Position numbers and translations under genes: made by a program. Shown here piece after piece: positions 7,557 through 14,012 of a stretch of 38,456 nt of DNA. The stretch spans positions 1 to 38,456 of the IMG/VR virus record IMGVR_UViG_3300018080_000334; one strand, given 5' to 3'. This DNA comes from a virus. Each line of letters starts with the position of its first letter. Within the stretch, counting starts at the first letter, position 1. The notes below the pieces were generated by a model. It saw only the letters and a list, made by a program, of their open reading frames with translations. It made no database searches and was not told the origin of the DNA.

Positions 7557-7588
7557 TCTCTCACAGAGCCCACAGAGGACGCGGAGAG
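7557..7588. repeat. Type-1 interspersed repeat, single arm
   Basis: One arm (TCTCACAGAG-CCACAGAGGA type) of the palindromic repeat found in full at 22277, 23925 and elsewhere. It follows directly on the internal end repeat. Confidence 0.6.
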
Positions 7589-7627
7589 CGAGGCGGGCAG
7601 TTTGGCATATCCGATGCTTTTGTAGTG

Positions 7628-7653
7628 ATGGCCACCGAAATGATGGTGGTCAT
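7628..7653 (+). other. Hairpin upstream of the 7671 gene
   Basis: ATGGCCACC (7628-7636) pairs with GGTGGTCAT (7645-7653) across an 8-base loop, with one G-T pair. It lies 17 bases before the start at 7671 and could affect its translation or be an operator dyad. Confidence 0.4.
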
Positions 7654-7670
7654 GACATGAGGGGGGCCAA

Positions 7671-8360
7671 ATGAAAGGTGAAGATCTCGGGTATAACGTT
7701 AAGACGTGGGTCCATGACAGGCGGTTGACGCGGGCCGAGAGCCTGTTCTTGGGGATTTTGTGGGTCGACCATGTCGGCAAGGAAAACAAGATCCCGGCCA
7801 AGGATCTGGCGGTTGAATATGCGTTTTGCATGGAAGGGCGGCGTCTGGACCTGGATAATCCCTATGATTTGCCCGAGATCGAGCAGTGGAAACGGGACGT
7901 GCGATATTTGCAGACCCATTTGATAGAGAAGCATGACGAGATTCCCCTGTTTTCAAAGGCCGGGCTCGATGGCGGTTACTGGATCGCGGCCGATGAGACT
8001 GAAGTGGACGAATACTACTATCCGATGCAGCAGCGAGGCGTTCGCGGGATCAGGAAGGCGGGCCGAGCGAAAAAGACGTTCGTGGTGGAGGCCGTGAAAC
8101 AGTTGGCGTTCGATTTCGACAGGATCGCGGGCGATGATAGGCCCCAGGCCATCGCGGAGCGGGCAAAGACCACGGCCCCGGAGATTGTAGAGGTGTTGAT
8201 CGAGACAATGATGCAGAATCCGGAGCAATTTGCAGGCAAATTGGAGCGGTTGCGGGAGAAGTATTTTTCCGGAGGGGTGTTGTTAGGGAAAGACCGCCTG
8301 GCGGAGATCCGGGCCAAGGCCAGGGAGCTGGATGGGTTGGTGTCGGGGCTGGGGGGATAG
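7671..8360 (+). CDS. Hypothetical protein at the place of the Mu middle regulator
   Basis: An acidic 229-residue protein with a start preceded by GAGGGGGG. The first half contains LTRAESLFLGILWVDHVGK and a DLPEIEQWKRDVRYLQTHL helix, as in a winged-helix or replication-type fold. Residues about 118-135 are basic (RGVRGIRKAGRAKKTFVVEA). The end is helical and charged. It follows gemA, where Mu has mor, but it is much larger and shows no Mor/C signature. No family is recognised. A regulatory or DNA-binding function is a guess from position and the basic patch. Confidence 0.65.
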   Translation: MKGEDLGYNVKTWVHDRRLTRAESLFLGILWVDHVGKENKIPAKDLAVEYAFCMEGRRLDLDNPYDLPEIEQWKRDVRYLQTHLIEKHDEIPLFSKAGLDGGYWIAADETEVDEYYYPMQQRGVRGIRKAGRAKKTFVVEAVKQLAFDFDRIAGDDRPQAIAERAKTTAPEIVEVLIETMMQNPEQFAGKLERLREKYFSGGVLLGKDRLAEIRAKARELDGLVSGLGG

Positions 8361-8382
8361 ATACTGTACGTTTGTACAGTAT
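8361..8382. promoter_or_regulatory. LexA-type (SOS) box
   Basis: A perfect 9-base inverted repeat of the form ATACTGTAC-N4-GTACAGTAT. It contains TACTGT-N8-ACAGTA, which matches the enterobacterial LexA consensus CTGT-N8-ACAG including its flanks. The layout resembles the E. coli recA operator-promoter, with TAGATA in place of the -35. Deltaproteobacterial LexA proteins often use other boxes, so recognition by this host's LexA is uncertain. Confidence 0.6.
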
Positions 8383-8461
8383 TCCAGCATGGAATATCGA
8401 TTTTCAAAGGGAGCCTATGGAGGCTAACCGTAAACTGGCGGGGCCAATCGGGGCCCCGCCA
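8381..8461. other. Series of adjacent inverted repeats
   Basis: Directly after the LexA-like box come three further palindromes. These are ATTCCA-gca-TGGAAT (8381-8395), AGCCT-atgg-AGGCT (8412-8425), and a 10-bp GC-rich stem at 8436-8461 (TGGCGGGGCC pairing with GGCCCCGCCA). No T-run follows the last one, so it is not a standard terminator. The segment is probably a transcribed leader or a control region. Confidence 0.5.
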
Positions 8462-8470
8462 ACCATAATG

Positions 8471-8500
8471 TCTCTCACAGAGGACACAGAGGGCACAGAG
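8471..8500. repeat. Type-1 interspersed repeat, single arm
   Basis: TCTCTCACAGAGG followed by ACACAGAGGGCACAGAG, ending exactly at the start codon at 8501. It is one arm of the repeat family present throughout the late region. Confidence 0.6.
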
Positions 8501-8743
8501 ATGAAAAACAAATTGGGTGACCTGAATAATCATTTGTTTGCCGAGATGGAACGGTTAGGTGATGAGGACCTGAAGGGAGAGGCCTTGTCTCAGGAAATCG
8601 CCCGGGCAAAGGCGGTCTCTAATGTGGCAACCCAGATAATAAACAACGCCCGGCTTGTGATAAATGCCATGAGTATCATCAATGACGGGCTGATCAAGAA
8701 CCCTCCGCAAATGCTCGGCGTGAACGGATATGAAGAAGAGTAG
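8501..8743 (+). CDS. Small conserved phage protein of unknown role
   Basis: An 80-residue helical protein (LGDLNNHLFAEMERLGDEDL, then QEIARAKAVSNVATQIINNA). Small proteins of this kind are common in Mu-like phages next to HNH genes. The frame stays open upstream to an ATG at 8417 with a fair ribosome site. However, that stretch is palindrome and repeat sequence, so the ATG at 8501, directly after the repeat arm, is preferred. It is the first gene after the LexA-like box and overlaps the HNH gene by 14 bases. Confidence 0.7.
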   Translation: MKNKLGDLNNHLFAEMERLGDEDLKGEALSQEIARAKAVSNVATQIINNARLVINAMSIINDGLIKNPPQMLGVNGYEEE

Positions 8744-9554
8744 GGATTATACACCTGAAGAAATTGAATTTTTGCGGGTCGGTTGTTTGGCGATGAACGT
8801 TCGGGACCTCACGCAGGCATTTAACAAGCGATTCGGTACTGCAAAACCCGATACGGCCATTAATGCTGCGCTCAAAAATCATCACATTCTATGCGGAAGA
8901 AAACCAAAGGAGCGCCTGATATCAAGGAGGCTGCGAATTTACACAGACGAACAGGCGCAGTTTATTCGTGACAATTATGCAGGCCGAAGCGTAGCTGAAA
9001 TGACGGTGTTATTTAATGGGCGATTCGGGACAAAAATGACTCAAAAGCAGATTAAATCCTTCGTACACAACCGTGGAATCACTTCCGGCAGGACCGGATA
9101 TTTTCCAAAGGGTCACCGGCCCTGGAATTACGGTACAAAAGGACAGGGCTTGACGGGGTCTAATACGGGAAGCTTCAAAAAGGGAAATGTTCCGGCAAAC
9201 CGCAAACCCATTTGGTCCGAGCGGGTATGCCCGAAAGACGGCTTCATTTTAATGAAGGTCCCGGAGCCTGACCCTTACACAGGGTTTCAAACCCGATACA
9301 GGCATAAGCATGTCTATATCTGGGAGCAAACGCACGGACCTGTTCCGGACGGAATGGTTGTGGCATTCGTCGATGGAAATAAAACGAACTGTCACCCTGA
9401 AAACCTCATGTTGATTTCACGGGCCGAACTCCTGAATTTGAACCGTCACGGATATAAAGATTCTCCGGATCAATTGAAGCCGCACATCCTGGCGCTCTCA
9501 AAACTCCAGGTGAAGACATGGGCGATAGAGAATAACCGACTGGGGAAACAATGA
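8730..9554 (+). CDS. HNH endonuclease-family protein with doubled N-terminal DNA-binding domain
   Basis: A 274-residue protein. Residues 7-57 and 71-121 are two copies of one unit: YT(P/D)E, a helix, NxRFGT, a helix, then an H/NRGI-type end. Both resemble the Myb/GcrA-like module usually present once in phage HNH proteins. Residues about 190-235 are the HNH core (KHVYIWEQTHGPVPDGMVVA, DGNKTN, PENLMLISRAELL). The usual His-His pair before DGN is Ala-Phe, so cleavage activity is doubtful. It may instead be a DNA-binding regulator or a free-standing homing-type enzyme of a variant class. It overlaps both neighbours. Confidence 0.8.
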   Translation: MKKSRDYTPEEIEFLRVGCLAMNVRDLTQAFNKRFGTAKPDTAINAALKNHHILCGRKPKERLISRRLRIYTDEQAQFIRDNYAGRSVAEMTVLFNGRFGTKMTQKQIKSFVHNRGITSGRTGYFPKGHRPWNYGTKGQGLTGSNTGSFKKGNVPANRKPIWSERVCPKDGFILMKVPEPDPYTGFQTRYRHKHVYIWEQTHGPVPDGMVVAFVDGNKTNCHPENLMLISRAELLNLNRHGYKDSPDQLKPHILALSKLQVKTWAIENNRLGKQ

Positions 9555-9754
9555 AAAACAGCGATATGCAGTTTTATATAAAGGAATTACGGAGTAATGA
9601 GTGCTTTTGCGGCAGGCCGAAAAAGCCGGGAAAGTCCTTCTGCTTTCTCTGCTACAAATCGTTGCCGCGCGATATGCAGCGAGATCTCTGGCGTCATATT
9701 GGGGATGGGTACGGAGATGTATATGACAGGGCTGTCAAGTGGTTGGAGGGATGA
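9551..9754 (+). CDS. Small cysteine-rich (zinc-ribbon-like) protein
   Basis: A 67-residue protein starting in the ATGA overlap with the HNH gene. It has CFCGRPKKPGKSFCFLCY, four cysteines in a CxC...CxxC arrangement that should bind one zinc ion. A helical part (LPRDMQRDLWRHIGDGYG) follows. Small phage proteins of this pattern occur widely in accessory regions, and their role is unknown to me. Confidence 0.7.
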   Translation: MKNSDMQFYIKELRSNECFCGRPKKPGKSFCFLCYKSLPRDMQRDLWRHIGDGYGDVYDRAVKWLEG

Positions 9755-9795
9755 GAGAGCATGGCGCATGGGGCGGGGAGCAAGGACTGGTCACA

Positions 9796-10065
9796 ATGAA
9801 TGACGATCAGAAAAAGTGCTTTAAAGCGATCTATGATTTCATCCATGACGAGAGGCAGAATGCTGAAAACCTGCTTTCGCTGATTGACATTTCCTTCCGG
9901 AAGACAGACGCCCCTTTCGGTGATTTGAGCGATTTGGTCGGTGAACAGCTGCATCTGGTCATTGCACCTTATTTAACGTCAAGGCGGGATCTGGGCGCGA
10001 AAGCAATGCAGGTGATGTATATCCTGCAGGATTTTATCAGGGATGAAACCGGTGAGACTCTTTGA
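9796..10065 (+). CDS. Hypothetical protein
   Basis: An 89-residue, helix-rich acidic protein (MNDDQKKCFKAIYDFIHDER). ATG 9796 has AAGGA at proper spacing. The same frame is open further upstream to 9739, but that part is low-complexity repeat (GCATGGCGCATGGGGCGGGG) and is unlikely to be coding. I recognise no family. It lies in the accessory block between the early and lysis genes. Confidence 0.55.
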   Translation: MNDDQKKCFKAIYDFIHDERQNAENLLSLIDISFRKTDAPFGDLSDLVGEQLHLVIAPYLTSRRDLGAKAMQVMYILQDFIRDETGETL

Positions 10066-10077
10066 GGTAATAATCCA

Positions 10078-10248
10078 ATGAGAAAATTTTGGCGGTGGAT
10101 AATATGTAATCTGTTCCACCGTGAATACTGGCTGAGTATGCGCGATTTGGAAGCGCTTGGGCTTCGCCCAAAAAAGAGCATTTATTGCACGATTTGTGAT
10201 GGAGATCCGATTGACCTACGGACCGAAGCGGATGGACATGGTGTTTAA
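10078..10248 (+). CDS. Small hypothetical protein with CxxC
   Basis: A 56-residue frame with GAGGTAA upstream of the ATG: MRKFWRWIICNLFHREYWLS at the N-terminus, CTICDG in the middle. The basic-aromatic start followed by a CxxC resembles many tiny phage proteins. It fills the gap between the genes at 9796 and 10276. No function can be assigned. Confidence 0.5.
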   Translation: MRKFWRWIICNLFHREYWLSMRDLEALGLRPKKSIYCTICDGDPIDLRTEADGHGV

Positions 10249-10275
10249 GCTGGATGAACTCGAGCTGGTGAGAAA

Positions 10276-10515
10276 ATGATTGTGCATGACCATGAACGCG
10301 GAACGGCGATAGATGTGTGCGATTCCGAGCGGGATGTCAGGACCGAGGACCGGCAGAAGCTGCTGGGGTGGTTCAAGGACGAGGTGGCAGTCCTGGAACG
10401 AATGGCGGCGGGCGATCCGGACATGAGGGAGCAGGTGGCGCAGCTCAATGACAGAGTCGACGCGCTGGTGCCGAAGGAATGTAATAGCGATGGTGAAACC
10501 GACCACGCATTTTAA
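10276..10515 (+). CDS. Hypothetical protein
   Basis: A 79-residue acidic protein (QKLLGWFKDEVAVLERMAAG, then REQVAQLNDRVDAL) predicted to be a helical coiled coil. GAG-rich sequence lies upstream of its ATG. It overlaps the next gene by 26 bases in a different frame. No family is recognised; the composition is typical of a real small phage gene. Confidence 0.45.
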   Translation: MIVHDHERGTAIDVCDSERDVRTEDRQKLLGWFKDEVAVLERMAAGDPDMREQVAQLNDRVDALVPKECNSDGETDHAF

Positions 10516-10834
10516 CGAGCAGTGGGAGGCATGGGTGCGCGAGCCCCTGCCGAGCGTTGAGGAGCTGAATCAGATGATTGAGGAGGCTGTTTATCTTCAG
10601 CAGCACCGAGACCTGTATAATGCCAGCGGCAGGCGCCGCCGCATTCTGGCCGTGTATTGGCATCCGGAAAGGCAGATCGCGCTCAAGGTCGACCAGCAGA
10701 GAAATAAGGTCGTGACCGTGCTCACGCCGGAGGCCAGGGGGGAGCGGAAGACCCCTTCATCCAAAAACCCTGCGCGCTCTGTGCGCTCTGCGAGAGTCAA
10801 AAATGCGCTGTCCGATGTGCGGAAAAACATTTAA
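10490..10834 (+). CDS. Hypothetical protein with repeat-derived C-terminus
   Basis: A 114-residue frame. The first 80 residues look like a folded small domain (THFNEQWEAWVREPLPSVEE, then RRRRILAVYWHPERQIALKV). The last 30 or so residues (NPARSVRSARVKN) are encoded by one arm of the type-1 interspersed repeat and by sequence that overlaps the next gene. The original stop was therefore probably lost when the repeat came in. ATG 10490 is chosen over an earlier in-frame ATG at 10448, which lies inside the previous gene. Confidence 0.5.
   Translation: MVKPTTHFNEQWEAWVREPLPSVEELNQMIEEAVYLQQHRDLYNASGRRRRILAVYWHPERQIALKVDQQRNKVVTVLTPEARGERKTPSSKNPARSVRSARVKNALSDVRKNI
10768..10796. repeat. Type-1 interspersed repeat, single arm, inside a gene end
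   Basis: CCCTGCGCGCTCTGTGCGCT then CTGCGAGAG, the downstream arm form of the family. It forms part of the C-terminal codons of the gene starting at 10490 and lies directly before the start at 10803. Confidence 0.5.
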
Positions 10835-11315
10835 CGTCCAAGATGCCATGATGGACCAGGAGTGGCGGGAGATCATTCAACTCTTGCCTTCCTTCGGCGG
10901 GCATGGTAGACTGATTTTCGAGTATATTGAAAAGTTCGGGGTGAGCCCGCTGCGGATGAAATCCAAGAAGATCCTCCGTCTCCTGGAGGAGATGGCGCGG
11001 CTGTTCAAAACCGGCGAATTCATGTATCAGAAGCGGAAGCACACGGCAGGCCTCCCGGTAGTTATAGAAGCAATCAAGGCGGTTTGCAACAAGCACTTTG
11101 CGATTCCGATTGAGAATCATAACTATTTGAAAAAGGTAATGATCGGCCTGCAAGAGGAAGCAGAGAGGGAGAAAAGCAAACGGAAGGAAAAGGAGTTGCG
11201 AGAACGCGAAATCGTTCTCAAATCCGAAATCCGACATCCGAAATCCGAAACGGGCGAGATGACGGCGCAGGAGTATCTGGCGTCGGTGGGGAAAGAGAGT
11301 CTGCGGGAAAAGTGA
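10803..11315 (+). CDS. Zinc-finger-start protein of unknown function
   Basis: A 170-residue protein opening with MRCPMCGKTFNVQDAMM, a half zinc-ribbon. A helical domain follows (IIQLLPSFGGHGRLIFEYIE, then LRMKSKKILRLLEEMARL) that resembles phage replication-associated or DUF-type proteins. The basic helix EREKSKRKEKELREREI precedes a patch KSEIRHPKSE encoded by four AAATCCG heptamers (11220-11247), which look inserted. It is placed directly before the lysis block. Function unknown. Confidence 0.65.
   Translation: MRCPMCGKTFNVQDAMMDQEWREIIQLLPSFGGHGRLIFEYIEKFGVSPLRMKSKKILRLLEEMARLFKTGEFMYQKRKHTAGLPVVIEAIKAVCNKHFAIPIENHNYLKKVMIGLQEEAEREKSKRKEKELREREIVLKSEIRHPKSETGEMTAQEYLASVGKESLREK
11220..11247. 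repeat. Heptanucleotide tandem repeat within a gene
   Basis: Four copies of AAATCCG (the third reads ACATCCG). The unit length is not a multiple of three codons, so gain or loss of one unit would shift the frame near the end of the 10803 gene. Confidence 0.7.
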
Positions 11316-11337
11316 GTCTTATGGAAAGGTGGCGGAG

Positions 11338-11568
11338 ATGAAGCATTTGATTTTATCCTTGTTTCTCATTGGCGTGACCATCCATTTGGTGGGCCAAGGG
11401 GAACCGCTTTATTTTCCGACCGGGACAGAGGTTAACCTCACCTATAAAGAGCATTGCACTGTCCAGGATAAGGCAGGAAACGCCCTTTTTGAAGTGGACC
11501 TGAAGGACGTTGAGGAGATAATTATCAACGACGAGACGAACCCAGGGAAAACAGATCAAAAAAACTGA
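11338..11568 (+). CDS. Small exported or membrane-anchored protein
   Basis: A 76-residue protein beginning MKHLILSLFLIGVTIHLVGQ, a signal-peptide or signal-anchor stretch. A short beta-rich part follows (PTGTEVNLTYKEHCTV, DLKDVEEIII). ATG 11338 is preferred over a GTG three codons earlier because it follows the better-placed GGAAAGG. Its place before the endolysin suggests an envelope-related function in lysis or exclusion, but nothing in it identifies a holin or spanin. Confidence 0.5.
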   Translation: MKHLILSLFLIGVTIHLVGQGEPLYFPTGTEVNLTYKEHCTVQDKAGNALFEVDLKDVEEIIINDETNPGKTDQKN

Positions 11569-11646
11569 TTCACACTGTAAGTTAACGGATCTGAATTTGT
11601 GAAAAATTAACCTCGTTATTTTGACGAGGCGGGGCACGGTGAAAAC

Positions 11647-11697
11647 GCCCGGTCATTTCGACTACCTGTTTTTGTCGAGACGGCCGGGCTTTTTGTT
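11647..11697 (+). terminator. Intrinsic terminator before the endolysin gene
   Basis: Outer stem GCCCGG/CCGGGC, inner stem TCGAC/GTCGA, then a run of T (CTTTTTGTTTT). It should end transcription coming from the middle region, so the lysis genes may need their own promoter or antitermination. Confidence 0.65.
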
Positions 11698-11713
11698 TTG
11701 TGGGGTGACGGCA

Positions 11714-12148
11714 ATGGGACCGTGGACGCAGCAGAAAATATATGAATACATCCGACAGGTTGGGCCTGAGAATGCGCTTACCATCGCGCTGGTGGGCGAG
11801 ACAAGCCGCCAGCCGTTTATCGGCAAACTGTGCGTCGCCTGCGTGGTGCGCAATCGCGTGCGCGATATAAGGCGCTGGCCAAACCGGTTCGAGGATGTGC
11901 TCTGTAAGAAATATCATTTCAGCTGCTTTAACGAAAAGCTATTCCGGCCGCTGATTGTCAAGCCGTACTGGAGGGAACTCTGGTGGCGGGAGTGTCGATC
12001 TGCCGCCTGGCTCGTGGTGAATGACTGGGTGCGGGATTTGACCGACGGCGCGACGCACTACTGGAATCCGAACATCTGCGTCCCGAGATGGGCGCCAAAG
12101 GTCACATGGCTGGCCAAGATTGGGGATCATCAGTTTGCTAAAGAATGA
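11714..12148 (+). CDS. SleB-type cell wall hydrolase (endolysin)
   Basis: A 144-residue peptidoglycan hydrolase of the SleB/Hydrolase_2 class. It shows the family pattern: an early catalytic glutamate (LVGETSRQP), then VVRNRVRDIRRWPNRFEDVL, then YHFSCFNE, and finally GATHYWNPNICVPRWA. It would digest the cell wall at the end of infection. There is no signal peptide, so it needs the holin encoded next door. Start at 11714 (GGGGTGACGGCA before it) because the upstream in-frame part is the terminator hairpin. Confidence 0.85.
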   Translation: MGPWTQQKIYEYIRQVGPENALTIALVGETSRQPFIGKLCVACVVRNRVRDIRRWPNRFEDVLCKKYHFSCFNEKLFRPLIVKPYWRELWWRECRSAAWLVVNDWVRDLTDGATHYWNPNICVPRWAPKVTWLAKIGDHQFAKE

Positions 12149-12162
12149 GAAAACCCGGCGGG

Positions 12163-12238
12163 TTCTCACACAAAGGCACAAAGGCACAAAGGAAAAACGA
12201 GAAAGCCCTTTTTTGTGTTCTTCGTGGCTCCGTGTGAG
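12163..12238. repeat. Type-1 interspersed repeat, complete, inverted orientation
   Basis: Arms TTCTCACACAAAGGCACAAAGG and TTCGTGGCTCCGTGTGAG flank an A/G-rich centre, and the repeat is preceded by AAACCCGGCG. It lies between the endolysin gene and the 40-residue gene and ends 22 bases before the next start. Confidence 0.75.
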
Positions 12239-12260
12239 CAAGAAATTTGGAGAAAACGCG

Positions 12261-12383
12261 ATGAAATGGCTGGGGTTGCAAATCAAAAGGACCTGGTGGC
12301 TGGCCCGGAACGGGGTGGCCTGGTGTTTTGACCAGGCGGGCTTCGCCTGTTCGTGGGCCGCACGGAAAATAAGGGCAGTGTAA
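12261..12383 (+). CDS. Tiny hypothetical protein in the lysis block
   Basis: A 40-residue basic, tryptophan-rich peptide (MKWLGLQIKRTWWLARNGVA, ending SWAARKIRAV) with GGAG at good spacing before its ATG. Amphipathic and positively charged, it might lie at the membrane. It sits between endolysin and holin genes. No family is recognised. Confidence 0.5.
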   Translation: MKWLGLQIKRTWWLARNGVAWCFDQAGFACSWAARKIRAV

Positions 12384-12399
12384 AAAAGGAGGGCGCGAC

Positions 12400-12840
12400 A
12401 TGGCATTCGACATCACGGGCTTGGGCAGCATAGCGGACCTGGCAAAGGGCGTGATCGACCGGATCTGGCCGCCGGACGCGGACCCGAACGAAAAAATGAA
12501 GGCCCAGCTGGAGCTGCAAAAGATCGTGGAGGACCGGGAAAACCAGGTCATCAGCGCGCAGCGCGAGATCATGGTGGCCGAGATGAACCAGGGCGACAAC
12601 TATACCAAGCGGGCGCGGCCCTCCGTGGTCTATGCGGGCCTGGCGGCGGTGCTCTTGAACAACATGGTCTTTCCCTGGATCGCGCATTTCACCGGCCGCA
12701 TGATTCCCCAGATCGAGCTGCCCTCCGATTTCTGGTGGGTCTGGGGCGGCTGCGTGTCGGTATGGATGATCGGCCGCACGGCCGAGCGGCGCGGGGCCAC
12801 CAACAAGGTGCTGTCGATGATCACGGGGTCGAAAGGATAA
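12400..12840 (+). CDS. Holin of the 3TM family
   Basis: A 146-residue protein with the typical order of the 3TM holin family. An N-terminal amphipathic helix (LGSIADLAKGVIDRIWPPDA) is followed by a charged coiled coil (KMKAQLELQKIVEDRENQVI). After YTKRARPSVVY come two clear membrane segments (AGLAAVLLNNMVFPWIAHF and WWVWGGCVSVWMIGRTAERR). It would make the membrane holes that release the hydrolase. The start follows AAAGGAGGGC. Confidence 0.85.
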   Translation: MAFDITGLGSIADLAKGVIDRIWPPDADPNEKMKAQLELQKIVEDRENQVISAQREIMVAEMNQGDNYTKRARPSVVYAGLAAVLLNNMVFPWIAHFTGRMIPQIELPSDFWWVWGGCVSVWMIGRTAERRGATNKVLSMITGSKG

Positions 12841-12846
12841 GCGATA

Positions 12847-13197
12847 TTGAACGGCGACGACCTAAAGGAATTAACCGCCCAGTACTCCCGGCTGGATCAG
12901 TCGCTGACGGATATTCGCGCGACGCAGGGCCGCCAGGAAAAGGCCTTGGTCGATCTATTCAAGGAATCGCGCAAAACCGGCGCGAACATCGCCAGCCTCG
13001 ACACAGTGGTTCGCATGTCCCTGGCCCAACAGAAGCGGATTAACCAAGAATGCCAAGGCGACATCAAGGAGCTACAGGGCAGCACTGACGAGCGCGCCCG
13101 GGCAATGGAGCGGAAGCTGGCCTATTTTGCCGGGGGCATGGCCGTGCTCCTGATTGTTTTCGATTTGGCGGCTCGATACTTGCTTAAACTCATATAG
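12847..13197 (+). CDS. Coiled-coil protein with C-terminal membrane anchor (spanin-like or holin partner)
   Basis: A 116-residue protein with a long heptad-rich helix (residues 5-85) and one membrane segment at the end (FAGGMAVLLIVFDLAARYLL). It starts at TTG with AAGGAT upstream, six bases after the holin gene. Position suggests a lysis accessory. However, an i-spanin normally has its membrane helix at the N-terminus, so this topology is reversed, and a holin-regulating role is an alternative. Confidence 0.6.
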   Translation: MNGDDLKELTAQYSRLDQSLTDIRATQGRQEKALVDLFKESRKTGANIASLDTVVRMSLAQQKRINQECQGDIKELQGSTDERARAMERKLAYFAGGMAVLLIVFDLAARYLLKLI

Positions 13198-13207
13198 GGG
13201 CAGAACA

Positions 13208-13447
13208 ATGGATGCAGACAGGCTGTTGGGCATCAAGACCCGGAAAGAGCGGGAACGGGATCAGGTAGAAACCAAGATCGACCGATGTGTCAAGGACCTG
13301 AATTATTATTCATACCCGTCTGACGGCATTCAGAGCATCGACGCGGATGCCGTGCTTCAGGCTGCGGGGGAATTGAAGCGGTTGATCGATCAGTGGGGGG
13401 ATCTGAACACCCGGATCGCGGAGTTGGGCAAAGAGGTCGGGCCGTGA
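13208..13447 (+). CDS. Small coiled-coil protein before the small terminase
   Basis: A 79-residue charged helical protein (DRLLGIKTRKERERDQVETK, then LQAAGELKRLIDQWGDLNTR). GGGG precedes its ATG, and its stop overlaps the GTG of the next gene. Genes of this size often sit between lysis and packaging genes in Mu-like phages (Mu gp25/26 positions). Function not known. Confidence 0.6.
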   Translation: MDADRLLGIKTRKERERDQVETKIDRCVKDLNYYSYPSDGIQSIDADAVLQAAGELKRLIDQWGDLNTRIAELGKEVGP

Positions 13448-13887
13448 GCAAGCGGGAGATCTATTACGATCAGGCCGAGGCCCTGTTCGTCAAAAGCGGG
13501 CATTCCATCGAACGAATCAGCCAGCTTTTACCGGTGAGCGCCAAGACCCTCTATGAATGGCGGCAGTACGGAGACTGGACCACCCAGAAAAAGGCCCACC
13601 TGGCCAGCAAGCGGAATGTTGCGGATATCCTCCGCGACCGGTTGGCCGAAAAGATCGCGGCCCTGGAGTCGGGCAATTTTTCGGCCGGAGACGTTGACGA
13701 GATCGCCAAGATCTCCGCGACCATCGACCGGATGGAACGGAACGCCTATGACCTGAAGGCTGCGGGGGTGGAGGTGATGGGCCGGTTCGGGAAGTATTTG
13801 CGGGCCACCATCAAAGACCCGAACCATCTCCAGGAGATCAGCAGGCACATACAGGGCTTTTTCGAGTGGCTGGAGACGAATGCTTGA
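13444..13887 (+). CDS. Small terminase subunit-like protein (DUF1804/gp27 type)
   Basis: A 147-residue protein starting at GTG in a GTGA overlap. A helix-turn-helix near residues 17-42 (SIERISQLLPVSAKTLYEWR) is followed by a helical oligomerisation region (VDEIAKISATIDRMERNAYD). The arrangement and the place right before the large terminase match the small subunit that selects phage DNA for headful packaging. Confidence 0.8.
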   Translation: MSKREIYYDQAEALFVKSGHSIERISQLLPVSAKTLYEWRQYGDWTTQKKAHLASKRNVADILRDRLAEKIAALESGNFSAGDVDEIAKISATIDRMERNAYDLKAAGVEVMGRFGKYLRATIKDPNHLQEISRHIQGFFEWLETNA

Positions 13888-13888
13888 C

Positions 13889-14002
13889 TCACACGGAGCC
13901 ACCCCAGTGAAATAAAATGAGATTTCACGGGGCAGGCGAAGAACACGGAGAACTGCTTTTTTGGTTTTAAAATCTTAGTGGCTTTGTGTCTTTGTGTGAG
14001 AC
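13889..14002. repeat. Type-1 interspersed repeat carrying an inserted palindrome
   Basis: The upstream arm begins TCACACGGAGCCAC (13889-13902) and resumes at GAAGAACACGGAG (13938). Between them lie 35 extra bases (13903-13937) with a GTGAAAT/ATTTCAC stem flanked by CCC and GGGG. The downstream arm ends GTGTGAG at about 14000. The large terminase start is 13 bases further on and has no other ribosome site than this GTGAG. Confidence 0.8.
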
Positions 14003-14012
14003 CAAAATAAAA

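Noticed and set aside
10211-10279. TTG-started frame of about 22 codons between small genes
   Set aside because: Too short and embedded in other frames; no supporting motif.
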